From assembly GCA_002413075.1 (NCBI GenBank), contig DHWG01000095.1, positions 1 to 42,447 of the forward strand: 42,447 nucleotides of DNA. The letters run 5' to 3'. The stretch's first letter is position 1. Every line of letters begins with the position of its first letter. The notes under the pieces are model-generated. The model was given only the letters and a program-made list of their open reading frames with translations. It had not been told where the DNA came from and did no database searches. Both the position numbers and the translations under genes were made by a program. This document shows positions 17,063 through 24,945 of this stretch, one piece after another. Origin of the DNA: Desulfosporosinus sp. UBA5188 (GTDB lineage Bacteria; Bacillota; Desulfitobacteriia; Desulfitobacteriales; Desulfitobacteriaceae).

Positions 17063-18145
17063 ATGATTAAGGAGATCAATGTCCAAGAGCTTAAAAACTT
17101 GGATCACCCAATTCTTGTCGATGTACGTTCAGAGGGGGAATTTGCTGAAGCAACGCTTCCCGGTGCGATCAACCTTCCTCTGTTTGATAACGTAGAACGT
17201 GCTCAGGTCGGCACAACCTATACACAAACGACCCCTACTTTAGCTCGTGAATTGGGCCTAAGGATTATTAGTCCAAAACTTCCTCAATTGGTAAAAAAAG
17301 TGGAGGAACTCTCCAAAAGCGGTCCTCTTGTACTTTTTTGCTGGAGAGGTGGGATGCGTAGTAAGTCTCTGGCCACGGTCGTAGAATTGATGGGCATTCC
17401 TATATACCGTTTAGTAGGGGGGTATAAAGCGTACCGTAGTGAGGTTGTGGATTACTTCCAACCCAAACTTCCCGTTCAAGTCGTGGTGCTTCGTGGAAAT
17501 ACAGGCGTCGGAAAAACTGATCTTTTGGGTCAGTTAAGGGCTGAGGGATATCCCGCGATTGACCTGGAGAAACTGGCCAATAATAGAGGATCAGTTTTTG
17601 GGGCCATTGGCCTAGGCAATCCTCCCTCCCAAAAAAAATTCGAAGGATTATTATATGAGGAACTTGCATTGTTAAGCGATTTTCCTTATGTTATTGTAGA
17701 ATGTGAGAGCAAACGAATTGGTAAGGTGACGCTACCCGTCAATTTCTATGCAGCGATGCAAGAGGGCATACAAGTCCTTCATTGCGATTCTATGGAAAAT
17801 CGGGTCTTGCGCTTGTTGAAAGAGTATACCACTGTACCCAATGCACTTCATGAAATTGGCGTTGCTTTGGAGAGACTGATTAAAACTTTAGGTCATGTCA
17901 AAGTTCAAGAATTGCGGTCTTTGTTAGAAACAGGTTGCCTGGATGTTTTTACAGAGCGACTATTAGTCGAGTACTATGATAAACTTTATGCCTATCCGAA
18001 TGAACCAAGCTCAGAGTATGAATTCTATCTGAATTATCAAGAGCCGATGAAGGCCTTAAGAAAGTTGGAATACTATCTTGATAACAAGGTGGTCCAACCA
18101 AACGGAGAATCTGCTGTATTTGGAGTACGATATTCAGCAAAATAA
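17063..18145 (+). CDS. mnmH: tRNA 2-selenouridine synthase
   Basis: This 360-residue enzyme replaces sulfur by selenium in the wobble base of certain tRNAs, using selenophosphate. It has the two expected parts: an N-terminal rhodanese domain with catalytic C93 in FCWRGGMRSKS, and a P-loop domain with GNTGVGKTD at about 145-153. Length matches the MnmH/SelU family. ATG 17063 follows GAAGGGAA about 7 bases upstream. Its presence implies selenophosphate synthetase (selD) elsewhere in the genome. The gene overlaps the next one by up to 68 bases, depending on the start chosen there. It lies between spoIIIE and ymfK, where Bacillus has other genes. Confidence 0.93.
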   Translation: MIKEINVQELKNLDHPILVDVRSEGEFAEATLPGAINLPLFDNVERAQVGTTYTQTTPTLARELGLRIISPKLPQLVKKVEELSKSGPLVLFCWRGGMRSKSLATVVELMGIPIYRLVGGYKAYRSEVVDYFQPKLPVQVVVLRGNTGVGKTDLLGQLRAEGYPAIDLEKLANNRGSVFGAIGLGNPPSQKKFEGLLYEELALLSDFPYVIVECESKRIGKVTLPVNFYAAMQEGIQVLHCDSMENRVLRLLKEYTTVPNALHEIGVALERLIKTLGHVKVQELRSLLETGCLDVFTERLLVEYYDKLYAYPNEPSSEYEFYLNYQEPMKALRKLEYYLDNKVVQPNGESAVFGVRYSAK

Positions 18146-18866
18146 ACCAGGCTTGCTCGGGGCAGTGACGACTCTGATTGGGATGCTGGACCTTAATATT
18201 TTATCCGTCACTGGCATTGGGCAGACTCGAAGGGGCCTTCTATTACAGGCTCAATCGGAGGCCAAAGTAAGAGCGTTACATGCAGCGCTTCTAGAAGTAG
18301 AAGCGATAAAAGTGACGGCATTCCGGCCTCCTACTTTGTCAGATCGGATTGCGTTACGTCATGGCAAACGATTGGATATGGTTGAAATGAATCCTCCAAC
18401 CTATCGATTTGTTCGTGAAGAGTTGGGTGTGCTAGTAGATTTTTTGGGGGATACTTTACTTGAAGGCGGAAATCTTGTGATCGGGATACGGGGCATGCCA
18501 CGGGTTGGGAAGACAGAAGCGGCTATTGCGGCTTGTGTGTATGCCAATAAGCGCTGGATTTTATTGTCTTCGACGATCATTCGTCAAACTATACGCACCG
18601 AGCTATTATTGGATGAGTCAGAAAATAGTATTTTTCTTATTGATGGTATTACAAGTACCACGAGGGGTAACACCGAACATTGGTCGTTAATTCAGAAAGT
18701 ATTACAAATGCCAACCCTTAAGATTATCGAACACCCGGATGTTTTTCTGCGAGATGGACGTTTGGAAGTTGACTTCGACTTTATTATCGAAATCCGTCAT
18801 CATGAGGAAGATGTGATTCGAATTGAGGATATTCCCATAAGCTTTTCAGCCTTTGATCTGAGCTAA
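18078..18866 (+). CDS. ymfK: YmfK-like protein, DUF3388 with ACT-like N-terminus and P-loop
   Basis: This protein of about 262 residues is conserved in spore formers. The N-terminal stretch (YLEYDIQQNKPGLLGAVTTL) looks like an ACT-type regulatory domain. The later part has a P-loop-like IRGMPRVGKTEAAIAACVYANKRW and a conserved-looking HPDVFLRDGRL. In Bacillus the homologue lies just upstream of ymfM (rodZ), as here. The start is uncertain: TTG 18078 gives the usual length but a long overlap with mnmH, while TTG 18120 lies 12 bases after a GGAG. The biochemical role is not known to me. Confidence 0.8.
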   Translation: MITRWSNQTENLLYLEYDIQQNKPGLLGAVTTLIGMLDLNILSVTGIGQTRRGLLLQAQSEAKVRALHAALLEVEAIKVTAFRPPTLSDRIALRHGKRLDMVEMNPPTYRFVREELGVLVDFLGDTLLEGGNLVIGIRGMPRVGKTEAAIAACVYANKRWILLSSTIIRQTIRTELLLDESENSIFLIDGITSTTRGNTEHWSLIQKVLQMPTLKIIEHPDVFLRDGRLEVDFDFIIEIRHHEEDVIRIEDIPISFSAFDLS

Positions 18867-18889
18867 TGGGAGAAAAGGGGGTCTTATTA

Positions 18890-19645
18890 ATGGCAGGAGA
18901 AGGACAAATGCTCCAGGCCGCAAGAGAAGCAAAGCAATGGAGTTTCACGGATACTGAAGAAATTACGAAAATCAGTGTTCGTTATATTCAAGGACTTGAA
19001 GCAGAAAACTATGATGTACTCCCAGGAACAACTTACGCCAAGGGGTATTTGCGAACCTATGCTAAACAATTAGGCTTAGACCCAGATGAAATTGTTGCAC
19101 TCTATAAGGCTTCAGCCACGCCTGAGCCTATCCCCGTTCTTGAAGTGCCTACTTCAGTGGTGAAAGTTCGCCCTCTTTGGTTTAGACCAGTGCTTTTAGT
19201 AGGTATGGGCGTTTTGGCCATCGTGTTGCTCATTGCAATCGCTGTTGGCCAGTCTGGGAAGAAAATTGCCGATCCACCGTATTCTCCGGCAGCCTTGCCA
19301 AGTGCCCCACAAGCAGAAGCGGTTACCCCAGCACCTAGTGATCCAGCAGTTGCTACTCCTCCCACGGTTGAAGCTGCTGTACAGGATGGATTAACAGTAC
19401 AAATGGCCTTTACACAAGATTGTTGGATTCAGTTCGCAATTGACGGACAGCCATCGACTCAGGAAGTCTTTAAAGCGGGTACAACGAAAGAACTCAAAGG
19501 GACAAGCAAAATCGAATTGGTCAAAATCGGAAATGCAGGAGGCCTTACGGCGACATTAAACGGCAAGGCGCTGCCAAGTTATAAGGACGGTAATAAAGTC
19601 GTTAATAATGTTGTTTTAACTAAAGATACTTTAAAAACACTATAA
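18890..19645 (+). CDS. rodZ: RodZ-like cytoskeletal/cell-shape protein (YmfM)
   Basis: This 251-residue bitopic membrane protein has the RodZ layout. A cytoplasmic helix-turn-helix of the HTH_25 type (MLQAAREAKQWSFTDTEEI) runs on to GTTYAKGYLRTYAKQLGLD. A single membrane helix follows near residue 105 (FRPVLLVGMGVLAIVLLIAI), then a Pro/Ala-rich linker and a C-terminal DUF4115-type domain (VQMAFTQDCWIQFAIDG). RodZ links MreB filaments to the elongation machinery. ATG 18890 has AAAAGGGGG about 7 bases upstream; ATG 18866 overlaps the ymfK stop and lacks a good site. Position after ymfK matches Bacillus ymfM. Confidence 0.88.
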   Translation: MAGEGQMLQAAREAKQWSFTDTEEITKISVRYIQGLEAENYDVLPGTTYAKGYLRTYAKQLGLDPDEIVALYKASATPEPIPVLEVPTSVVKVRPLWFRPVLLVGMGVLAIVLLIAIAVGQSGKKIADPPYSPAALPSAPQAEAVTPAPSDPAVATPPTVEAAVQDGLTVQMAFTQDCWIQFAIDGQPSTQEVFKAGTTKELKGTSKIELVKIGNAGGLTATLNGKALPSYKDGNKVVNNVVLTKDTLKTL

Positions 19646-19671
19646 TAGTGTAACGTGAAGGAGCGTTTATT

Positions 19672-20163
19672 ATGGCTAAAGATTGTTCGTTTGATATTGT
19701 TTCCAAGGTGGATATGCCAGAGGTAGATAATGCCGTTCAACAAGCTCAGAAAGAACTCGCGAATCGGTTCGATTTTAAGAACAGCAAATCCTCTATTAAA
19801 CTTGAGGTTGATAAAATTATCCTGGTCTCAGATGATGACTACAAATTAACAAACGTTGTGGACATTCTAGAAAGTAAACTCGTGAAGCGTGGAGTTTCCT
19901 TGAGAGCTTTGGAGTACGGGAAGGCTCAAGCGGCAGCTGGGGACACCGTTAAACAGGAAGTAAAGCTGGTTCAGGGGATTGCCCAGGAGAAGGCAAAACT
20001 CATCAACAAAGTTCTTAAAGACAATAAAATAAAAGTAGCCAGTTCTATACAAGGCGAAGAGATTCGAGTGACTGGGAAGAACAAAGATGACCTTCAAGCG
20101 GTCATGACCTTACTGCGTAAGGAAGACTTCGGCATTGAACTACAGTTTATCAACTATCGATAA
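19672..20163 (+). CDS. yajQ: YajQ-family nucleotide-binding protein (UPF0234)
   Basis: This 163-residue cytoplasmic protein is a full-length YajQ. Family segments are CSFDIVSKVDMPEVDNAVQQ at the N-terminus, NRFDFKNSKSSI, and the C-terminal IRVTGKNKDDLQAVMTLLR. The family folds as two ferredoxin-like domains; some members bind nucleotides or cyclic di-GMP, and the general role is poorly defined. ATG 19672 follows GAAGGAG at 19657-19663. The gene follows rodZ by 26 bases and is probably its operon partner. A terminator lies directly after the stop. Confidence 0.93.
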   Translation: MAKDCSFDIVSKVDMPEVDNAVQQAQKELANRFDFKNSKSSIKLEVDKIILVSDDDYKLTNVVDILESKLVKRGVSLRALEYGKAQAAAGDTVKQEVKLVQGIAQEKAKLINKVLKDNKIKVASSIQGEEIRVTGKNKDDLQAVMTLLRKEDFGIELQFINYR

Positions 20164-20191
20164 AGAGGGGTTGCCCCTCTTTTCTCTTTTC
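20163..20191 (+). terminator. Intrinsic terminator after yajQ
   Basis: AAGAGGGG (20163-20170), a TTG loop and CCCCTCTT (20174-20181) form an 8-bp stem followed by TTTCTCTTTT. Confidence 0.85.
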
Positions 20192-20240
20192 TTCATTTTA
20201 TATTTGCTGTGCTTAAACAGAAAGGTGAGAATATTGGACT

Positions 20241-22901
20241 ATGCGTATACGAAACTTTTTGCCCATGAACAGATCGGATATGGACGAGCGTGGGTGGGAT
20301 GAATTAGATTTCCTCCTAATTACCGGCGACGCCTATGTAGACCATCCAAGTTTTGGAGTGGCTATTATTGCTCGTATCTTGGAAAAAAATGATTTCCGAG
20401 TGGGGATTCTGGCGCAGCCTGATTGGAAGGAACTTCGAGATTTTCGGGCGATGGGGAAACCCCGCTTGGCTTGTTTAATCTCTGGAGGTAATTTGGATTC
20501 CATGGTCAATCACTATACGGCGGCCAAAAAGAAACGGCATAAGGACGCCTATTCTCCTGGAGGAAAGACGGGGCTTCGTCCCGACCATGCAACGATCACC
20601 TATTCTAATCGCGTTCGGGAAGCGCTTCCCGGGGTTCCTGTAATTATTGGGGGAATTGAAGCGTCCTTGAGACGTTTTGCCCATTATGATTATTGGAGTA
20701 ATGACGTTAAGCGCTCCATTCTACTCGATAGTCAAGCTGACTTGCTGGTCTTTGGTATGGGTGAAAAGGCGATTGTAGAGATTGCCGAACGTCTGAAGAA
20801 CGGGGAAGCAATCGATCAGATTACGAACGTGAGGGGGACAATGGTCCCTTTAACGGGGGTTAATGTACCTCAAGATGCTTTGGTTCTTGCAAGCTTTGAG
20901 GATGTTGTTTCTGATACGAAGAAATATGCCCAAGCTTTTTGGGTCCAATATAACCAGCAGGATCCTTTTCGTGGGAAACCAATGGTTCAAGCCCATGGTC
21001 GCAAGAGTGTGCTGCAAAACCGCCCTGCACTTCCGTTATCACAACCAGAAATGGATGCTGTCTATGCCCTACCTTTCATGGGAACTTATCATCCGGTCTA
21101 TGAAGATCGAGGAGGCGTTCCCGCAATAGAGGAAGTTGAATTTAGTCTTACCAGCGTCAGAGGATGTTATGGCGCATGCTCTTTTTGTGCGTTAACCTTT
21201 CATCAGGGGCGGATTGTTCAAAGCCGAAGTGCTGAATCGATCATACGTGAAGCGGAGAAGATGACTTGGAATGACCACTTTAAAGGATATATTCATGATG
21301 TAGGGGGTCCTACAGCCAACTTCCGTGGGCCGGCTTGCAAGGAACAATTGACCAGGGGAGCTTGTTCGCATAAACAGTGCCTGTTTCCAGAACCGTGCGA
21401 TCAAGTTGCCAATGATAATGACGAATACATGGATCTATTGCGGAACTTGCGTAGTTTGCCGAAAATTAAGAAAGTGTTCGTCCGTTCCGGTATCCGATAT
21501 GATGCTGTCTTAGCCAATAAAAATTCTGGGTTTGTCCGTGAACTCTGTGAACACCATGTCAGCGGACAATTGAAAGTGGCTCCGGAACATGTCAGTGATG
21601 AGGTTCTCCGTCTCATGGGTAAACCTGGAAAAGCGGTGTACGAAGAATTTGTGCAGAAGTTCCATCAGGCCAATGAAGAACTGGGAAAAGAACAATATCT
21701 TGTTCCCTATCTAATGTCTTCTCACCCAGGAAGTACTCTGAAAGAAGCCATCGAATTGGCAGAATATGTTCGAGAGATGGGTGTCAATCCAGAACAAGTT
21801 CAGGATTTTATCCCGACACCGGGGACCCTGTCCACCTGTATGTATTACACGGGCTTAGATCCTCATACCATGCAGGAAGTGTATATCCCACGTAGTATGC
21901 ATGAGAAGGCTATGCAGAGGGCTTTAATTCAGTATCGAAGTCCTAGAAATCATGATTTAGTGGAAGAGGCTTTGCGTTTAGCGCATCGTGAGGATCTGAT
22001 CGGGTATGGACCTAAATGTCTGATTCGACCTAAAAAATATATAGCTGCAGCAGATACGGTAGAAAAGGATGGTAAGCCAAAAAAGATGAATAAGGGACGC
22101 GTAAGAAGATCAGGCATGAAAAGCAAGGTCGTATCGCCCAAAGAGGCACGCTATAAAGATGAGCGAAGCAAAGTAGCACCTCTTAAAGGCACGACGGGTC
22201 AAGAAACGTCGTATAAGGGCACGAAAGGCAAAGATACACCACTTAAGAGCGCGCAGAGTAAAGAACCACGCTATAAAGGCGCACGAAGCATAGAAGCACC
22301 AAATAAAGCGCTACAGGGCAAAGAATCACGTTACAAGGATGCCAGGAGAGAAGATTCCTCAGCTGATCAGGCTGGAACGGCTAAAACAGGACGTTACAAG
22401 GATTCGCGTAATGTAGAAAAAGCACCGTACAAAGGTGCCCCAGGCAAAGCAGGCGGCTACAGAGATGCGCGTAAAGTAGAAAAAACACCGTATAAGAGTG
22501 CCCCAGGTAAAGCGGGCGGCTACAAAGATGCTCGAATCGTAGAAAAAGTAGCGCATGAGGGTGCTCCAGCTAAAGAAGGACGATTCAAGGAAACACGGAG
22601 TGCAGCAAAAGCACCTTACAAGAGGGCGACCGATGAAGTGACCGGGTATAAAGCGGAACGAAGTATAGTGCCTGCATATAAAGGTGCCCCGGGCAAAGCA
22701 GGCGACCACAAAGATTCAAGGCGTGCAGAAACACCGTATAACGGTGTACGAAGCAAAGCAATAGCCTACACAGGTGCACAGAGTAAAGAAAACCAAAGCG
22801 AAGGTGCTCCCGACAAGGAAAAAGGTCGATTCTGGAGGGGTGCCGATAATGTACTCCATAAGGGCAAAAGAAAACATCGTGGAGGTAAGAAAGATAAGTA
22901 A
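20241..22901 (+). CDS. ygiQ: YgiQ-family radical SAM protein with long basic repeat tail
   Basis: This 886-residue protein is a UPF0313/YgiQ radical SAM enzyme of unknown reaction. The 4Fe-4S site is C309-x3-C313-x2-C316 (RGCYGACSFCALTF). Upstream is a B12-binding-like N-terminal region (ITGDAYVDHPSFGVAIIARI) and downstream DUF3362-like sequence (HREDLIGYGPKCLIRP). The family core ends near residue 610. The last ~270 residues are a Lys/Arg/Ala/Gly-rich tail of degenerate repeats, clearest as 21-residue units from about 732 to 815, ending in a very basic HKGKRKHRGGKKDK. The tail looks disordered and may bind RNA or polyphosphate. ATG 20241 has AAAGGTGAG upstream at slightly long spacing. Confidence 0.88.
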   Translation: MRIRNFLPMNRSDMDERGWDELDFLLITGDAYVDHPSFGVAIIARILEKNDFRVGILAQPDWKELRDFRAMGKPRLACLISGGNLDSMVNHYTAAKKKRHKDAYSPGGKTGLRPDHATITYSNRVREALPGVPVIIGGIEASLRRFAHYDYWSNDVKRSILLDSQADLLVFGMGEKAIVEIAERLKNGEAIDQITNVRGTMVPLTGVNVPQDALVLASFEDVVSDTKKYAQAFWVQYNQQDPFRGKPMVQAHGRKSVLQNRPALPLSQPEMDAVYALPFMGTYHPVYEDRGGVPAIEEVEFSLTSVRGCYGACSFCALTFHQGRIVQSRSAESIIREAEKMTWNDHFKGYIHDVGGPTANFRGPACKEQLTRGACSHKQCLFPEPCDQVANDNDEYMDLLRNLRSLPKIKKVFVRSGIRYDAVLANKNSGFVRELCEHHVSGQLKVAPEHVSDEVLRLMGKPGKAVYEEFVQKFHQANEELGKEQYLVPYLMSSHPGSTLKEAIELAEYVREMGVNPEQVQDFIPTPGTLSTCMYYTGLDPHTMQEVYIPRSMHEKAMQRALIQYRSPRNHDLVEEALRLAHREDLIGYGPKCLIRPKKYIAAADTVEKDGKPKKMNKGRVRRSGMKSKVVSPKEARYKDERSKVAPLKGTTGQETSYKGTKGKDTPLKSAQSKEPRYKGARSIEAPNKALQGKESRYKDARREDSSADQAGTAKTGRYKDSRNVEKAPYKGAPGKAGGYRDARKVEKTPYKSAPGKAGGYKDARIVEKVAHEGAPAKEGRFKETRSAAKAPYKRATDEVTGYKAERSIVPAYKGAPGKAGDHKDSRRAETPYNGVRSKAIAYTGAQSKENQSEGAPDKEKGRFWRGADNVLHKGKRKHRGGKKDK
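22130..22800 (+). repeat. Degenerate 63-bp tandem repeats inside ygiQ 3' end
   Basis: Units begin at 22434, 22497, 22560 and 22623, exactly 63 bases apart, and encode variants of GAPGKAGGYKDARKVEK. Further, more diverged copies with RYKDAR or YKGA cores run from about 22130 to 22800. The repeat stays in frame throughout, so it is selected or tolerated as protein. Confidence 0.8.
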
Positions 22902-22919
22902 TGGATTGAAAATATAGCA

Positions 22920-22957
22920 AGAAATAAGGGAAGCCGTTTTCGGCTTCCCTTATTTCT
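22920..22957. terminator. Bidirectional terminator between convergent genes
   Basis: A perfect 17-bp stem (22920-22936 with 22941-22957) has a TTTT loop and A/T-rich outer arms. It serves ygiQ on the + strand and the gene ending at 22960 on the - strand. Confidence 0.92.
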
Positions 22958-22959
22958 AC

Positions 22960-23571
22960 TTATTCCCACTCGCCAAACTCATCCGTCAACGTATCCTCAA
23001 CTTCCTCAAGCGTAACGCGCCCTATCTCTTTAAGATGTCCGTCTTCTGACCATTCAAGGAACTCTTCGTACATTAATTCTGGTTCATCATAATAAAATTT
23101 TAAAAACGAAAACCAAGTTTCCTCTGAGTGCCTGTCCTCTTCGTATCGAAGTAGATAGTATTCCGTGTCTTCTAGTGTACTGTGAAAAAAGATGGCCTGA
23201 CCAGGTACAATCAGTACAACATGGGCATCTGCATACTCTCGGCCGCCAAACTGAAGGGTAAAAGCTTGTAAGTCGGTTTCAGCGTTGGCTCGTTGATCTG
23301 GGTCAAGAGAGTGGCCTCCTTGGGCCATCCAAGTATAAACAGCTTCTGTTGATTGGATAGATTCCATTTCTTCCTCAATATCGTCGAGGCGGCGCGATAC
23401 GATGGGAGGCAGCGTGAATTCTTGGCAATTTTTAGAACGACAGTGGTAAATAGGTACATTTGCGATATGACCTACCCCATGGACTAAGTCAACAGGGATC
23501 GTTCGGGTTGTCAGATAACCAGTATCTCCACACCCGCACGTGTCGGATGGATCTAACGTTTGTTCAAACAC
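22960..23571 (-). CDS. Hypothetical protein with N-terminal zinc-ribbon-like motif
   Basis: This acidic protein of about 203 residues is not assigned to a family by me. Near the N-terminus C12-x-C14 and C44-x4-C49 (DTCGCGDTGY and HCRSKNCQEF) could bind one zinc, as in YgiT/MqsA-type zinc fingers. The rest is rich in Glu and aromatic residues (WFSFLKFYYDEPELMYEEFLEW). GTG 23571 is favoured because GTGAGG sits 8 bases upstream on this strand; GTG 23580 adds three residues. It is convergent with ygiQ and divergent from pstS, so it is probably a single-gene transcript. Confidence 0.7.
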   Translation of the reverse strand: MFEQTLDPSDTCGCGDTGYLTTRTIPVDLVHGVGHIANVPIYHCRSKNCQEFTLPPIVSRRLDDIEEEMESIQSTEAVYTWMAQGGHSLDPDQRANAETDLQAFTLQFGGREYADAHVVLIVPGQAIFFHSTLEDTEYYLLRYEEDRHSEETWFSFLKFYYDEPELMYEEFLEWSEDGHLKEIGRVTLEEVEDTLTDEFGEWE

Positions 23572-23667
23572 ACATGACACCTCACTAATATTTCTTATGG
23601 GCTTTAATTCTACAAGGATGAACGATCTCCTTTACCTTTTTAAGCGTTATACATTAAATCTAGCCAA

Positions 23668-23723
23668 TTAACGCAGACTTTACACACCTGAGTTAATTTG
23701 AGTTGTGGTTTGTGTGGTACAAT
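23668..23723 (+). promoter_or_regulatory. Possible Pho box and promoter of pstS
   Basis: TTAACG (23668-23673) and TTTACA (23679-23684) are direct repeats 11 bp apart, the spacing expected of PhoP/PhoB binding sites. A TACAAT -10 lies at 23718-23723 with no good -35, as is common for activated promoters. Confidence 0.45.
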
Positions 23724-23758
23724 CTGGGGATAAAGGGAACTGATAGGGGGAGAATCTG

Positions 23759-24847
23759 GTGTTTACTAAAAAAAGGCAATTTCTCACAGGAATATTATTA
23801 GGTGTTTTAGCACTTCCTCTGGTAGGGTGTGGAGCGCAGAACTCAAATATACCAGTAGGCCAAGAGAAGATAGAACCAGTCACATTAACTGGCGCTGGAA
23901 GCACTTTCGTTTATCCACTACTGAACCAACAAATCGAGGCATATCGCAAGAATAACCCAAGCATTGTGGTGAACTATCAAGGCAATGGCAGTGGAACTGG
24001 AATCAAGCAAGTTTCAGAGCAAACGATAGATTTTGGAGCGACTGAAGTACCAATGTCCGATGAGCAGCTTAAGGCGGCAAAAGGGGGCACAGTCCTCCAG
24101 ATTCCGTTAACACTTGGAGCGGTTGCGGTCACCTATAATATTCCCGATGCCCCAAAAGAACTAAAATTAGAGCCAGAGGTACTAGCCGACATTTTCCTTG
24201 GAACAATTACTGATTGGAATGATCAACGGATTGCCACAGATAATCCAGGTGTAACGTTACCAGATTTAAAGATTGCTGTAGCTCATCGATCTGATGGGAG
24301 CGGAACAACCTATATTTTGTCAGACTATCTGAGTCGTATCAGTCCGGTCTGGTTTAGCAAGGTCGGTAAGGGGACCTCTGTGAATTGGCCAGTTGGGATT
24401 GGCGGAAAAGGAAACGCTAGCATTTCGGGTACGATTCAACAAACACCAGGTTCAATTGGATATGTAGAGCTCGCTTATGCAGTACAAAATAAACTGCCCG
24501 TTGCTACGTTGCAAAACAAAGAAGGGAAATGGGTAGCACCCTCTCTTCAAGGCGCCTCGGCGGCAGCTGTAGCGTCCAAGATTTCTACTGACATGAGAGT
24601 GTCGATTGTCAATGCGCCAGGTGTTGACACTTATCCGATATCAGGTTTCACATGGGCTTTATTATATCAGGATCAAAGGGATAAAGCCAAAGGGTCAGCA
24701 CTGGTAAAATTCTTAAACTGGTCTATTCATGAGGGGCAAACAATGTCTGAAGGGCTACTTTACGCGAAGTTACCACCGGATTTAGTGATTCGTGAAGAAG
24801 CCATGCTAAAGACGATCACGTCTGAAGGACAACCATTACTAAAGTAG
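23759..24847 (+). CDS. pstS: Phosphate ABC transporter substrate-binding lipoprotein
   Basis: This 362-residue lipoprotein binds phosphate outside the cell for the high-affinity Pst importer. It has a signal peptide with lipobox LVGC (C24). The phosphate-binding motifs typical of PstS are visible: TGAGSTFVYPLLNQ, GNGSGTGIKQ, FGATEVPM, HRSDGSGTTY and GTIQQTPGSIGYVE. GTG 23759 follows AGGGGGA at 23745-23751. It is the first gene of the pst operon and lies downstream of a possible Pho box. No phoR/phoP-type regulator is in the window. Confidence 0.95.
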   Translation: MFTKKRQFLTGILLGVLALPLVGCGAQNSNIPVGQEKIEPVTLTGAGSTFVYPLLNQQIEAYRKNNPSIVVNYQGNGSGTGIKQVSEQTIDFGATEVPMSDEQLKAAKGGTVLQIPLTLGAVAVTYNIPDAPKELKLEPEVLADIFLGTITDWNDQRIATDNPGVTLPDLKIAVAHRSDGSGTTYILSDYLSRISPVWFSKVGKGTSVNWPVGIGGKGNASISGTIQQTPGSIGYVELAYAVQNKLPVATLQNKEGKWVAPSLQGASAAAVASKISTDMRVSIVNAPGVDTYPISGFTWALLYQDQRDKAKGSALVKFLNWSIHEGQTMSEGLLYAKLPPDLVIREEAMLKTITSEGQPLLK

Positions 24848-24860
24848 ATCTAGCATTTTT

Positions 24861-24890
24861 CCACGTGCCTAATGTATACTTGTTAGGTAC
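24861..24890 (+). other. Weak intercistronic hairpin between pstS and pstC
   Basis: GTGCCTAA and TTAGGTAC can form an 8-bp stem with one G-T pair and a loop of about 10 bases. It lacks a T tract. It may stabilise pstS mRNA or lower readthrough, giving excess binding protein. Confidence 0.35.
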
Positions 24891-24945
24891 ATATCACTAA
24901 AAAGATTTTGAGATGAGCCTAAGGAAGGTGGAAGAATCAGAGAAT

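Noticed and set aside
22130..22800. Regular repeats that could suggest a CRISPR array
   Set aside because: The units are degenerate, joined without unique spacers and translated in frame as part of ygiQ; no cas genes are near.
22359..22920. Long open frames on the minus strand within the ygiQ tail, giving Cys/Phe/His-rich products
   Set aside because: They are mirrors of the in-frame repeats of the + strand gene, without ribosome-binding sites or recognisable domains.
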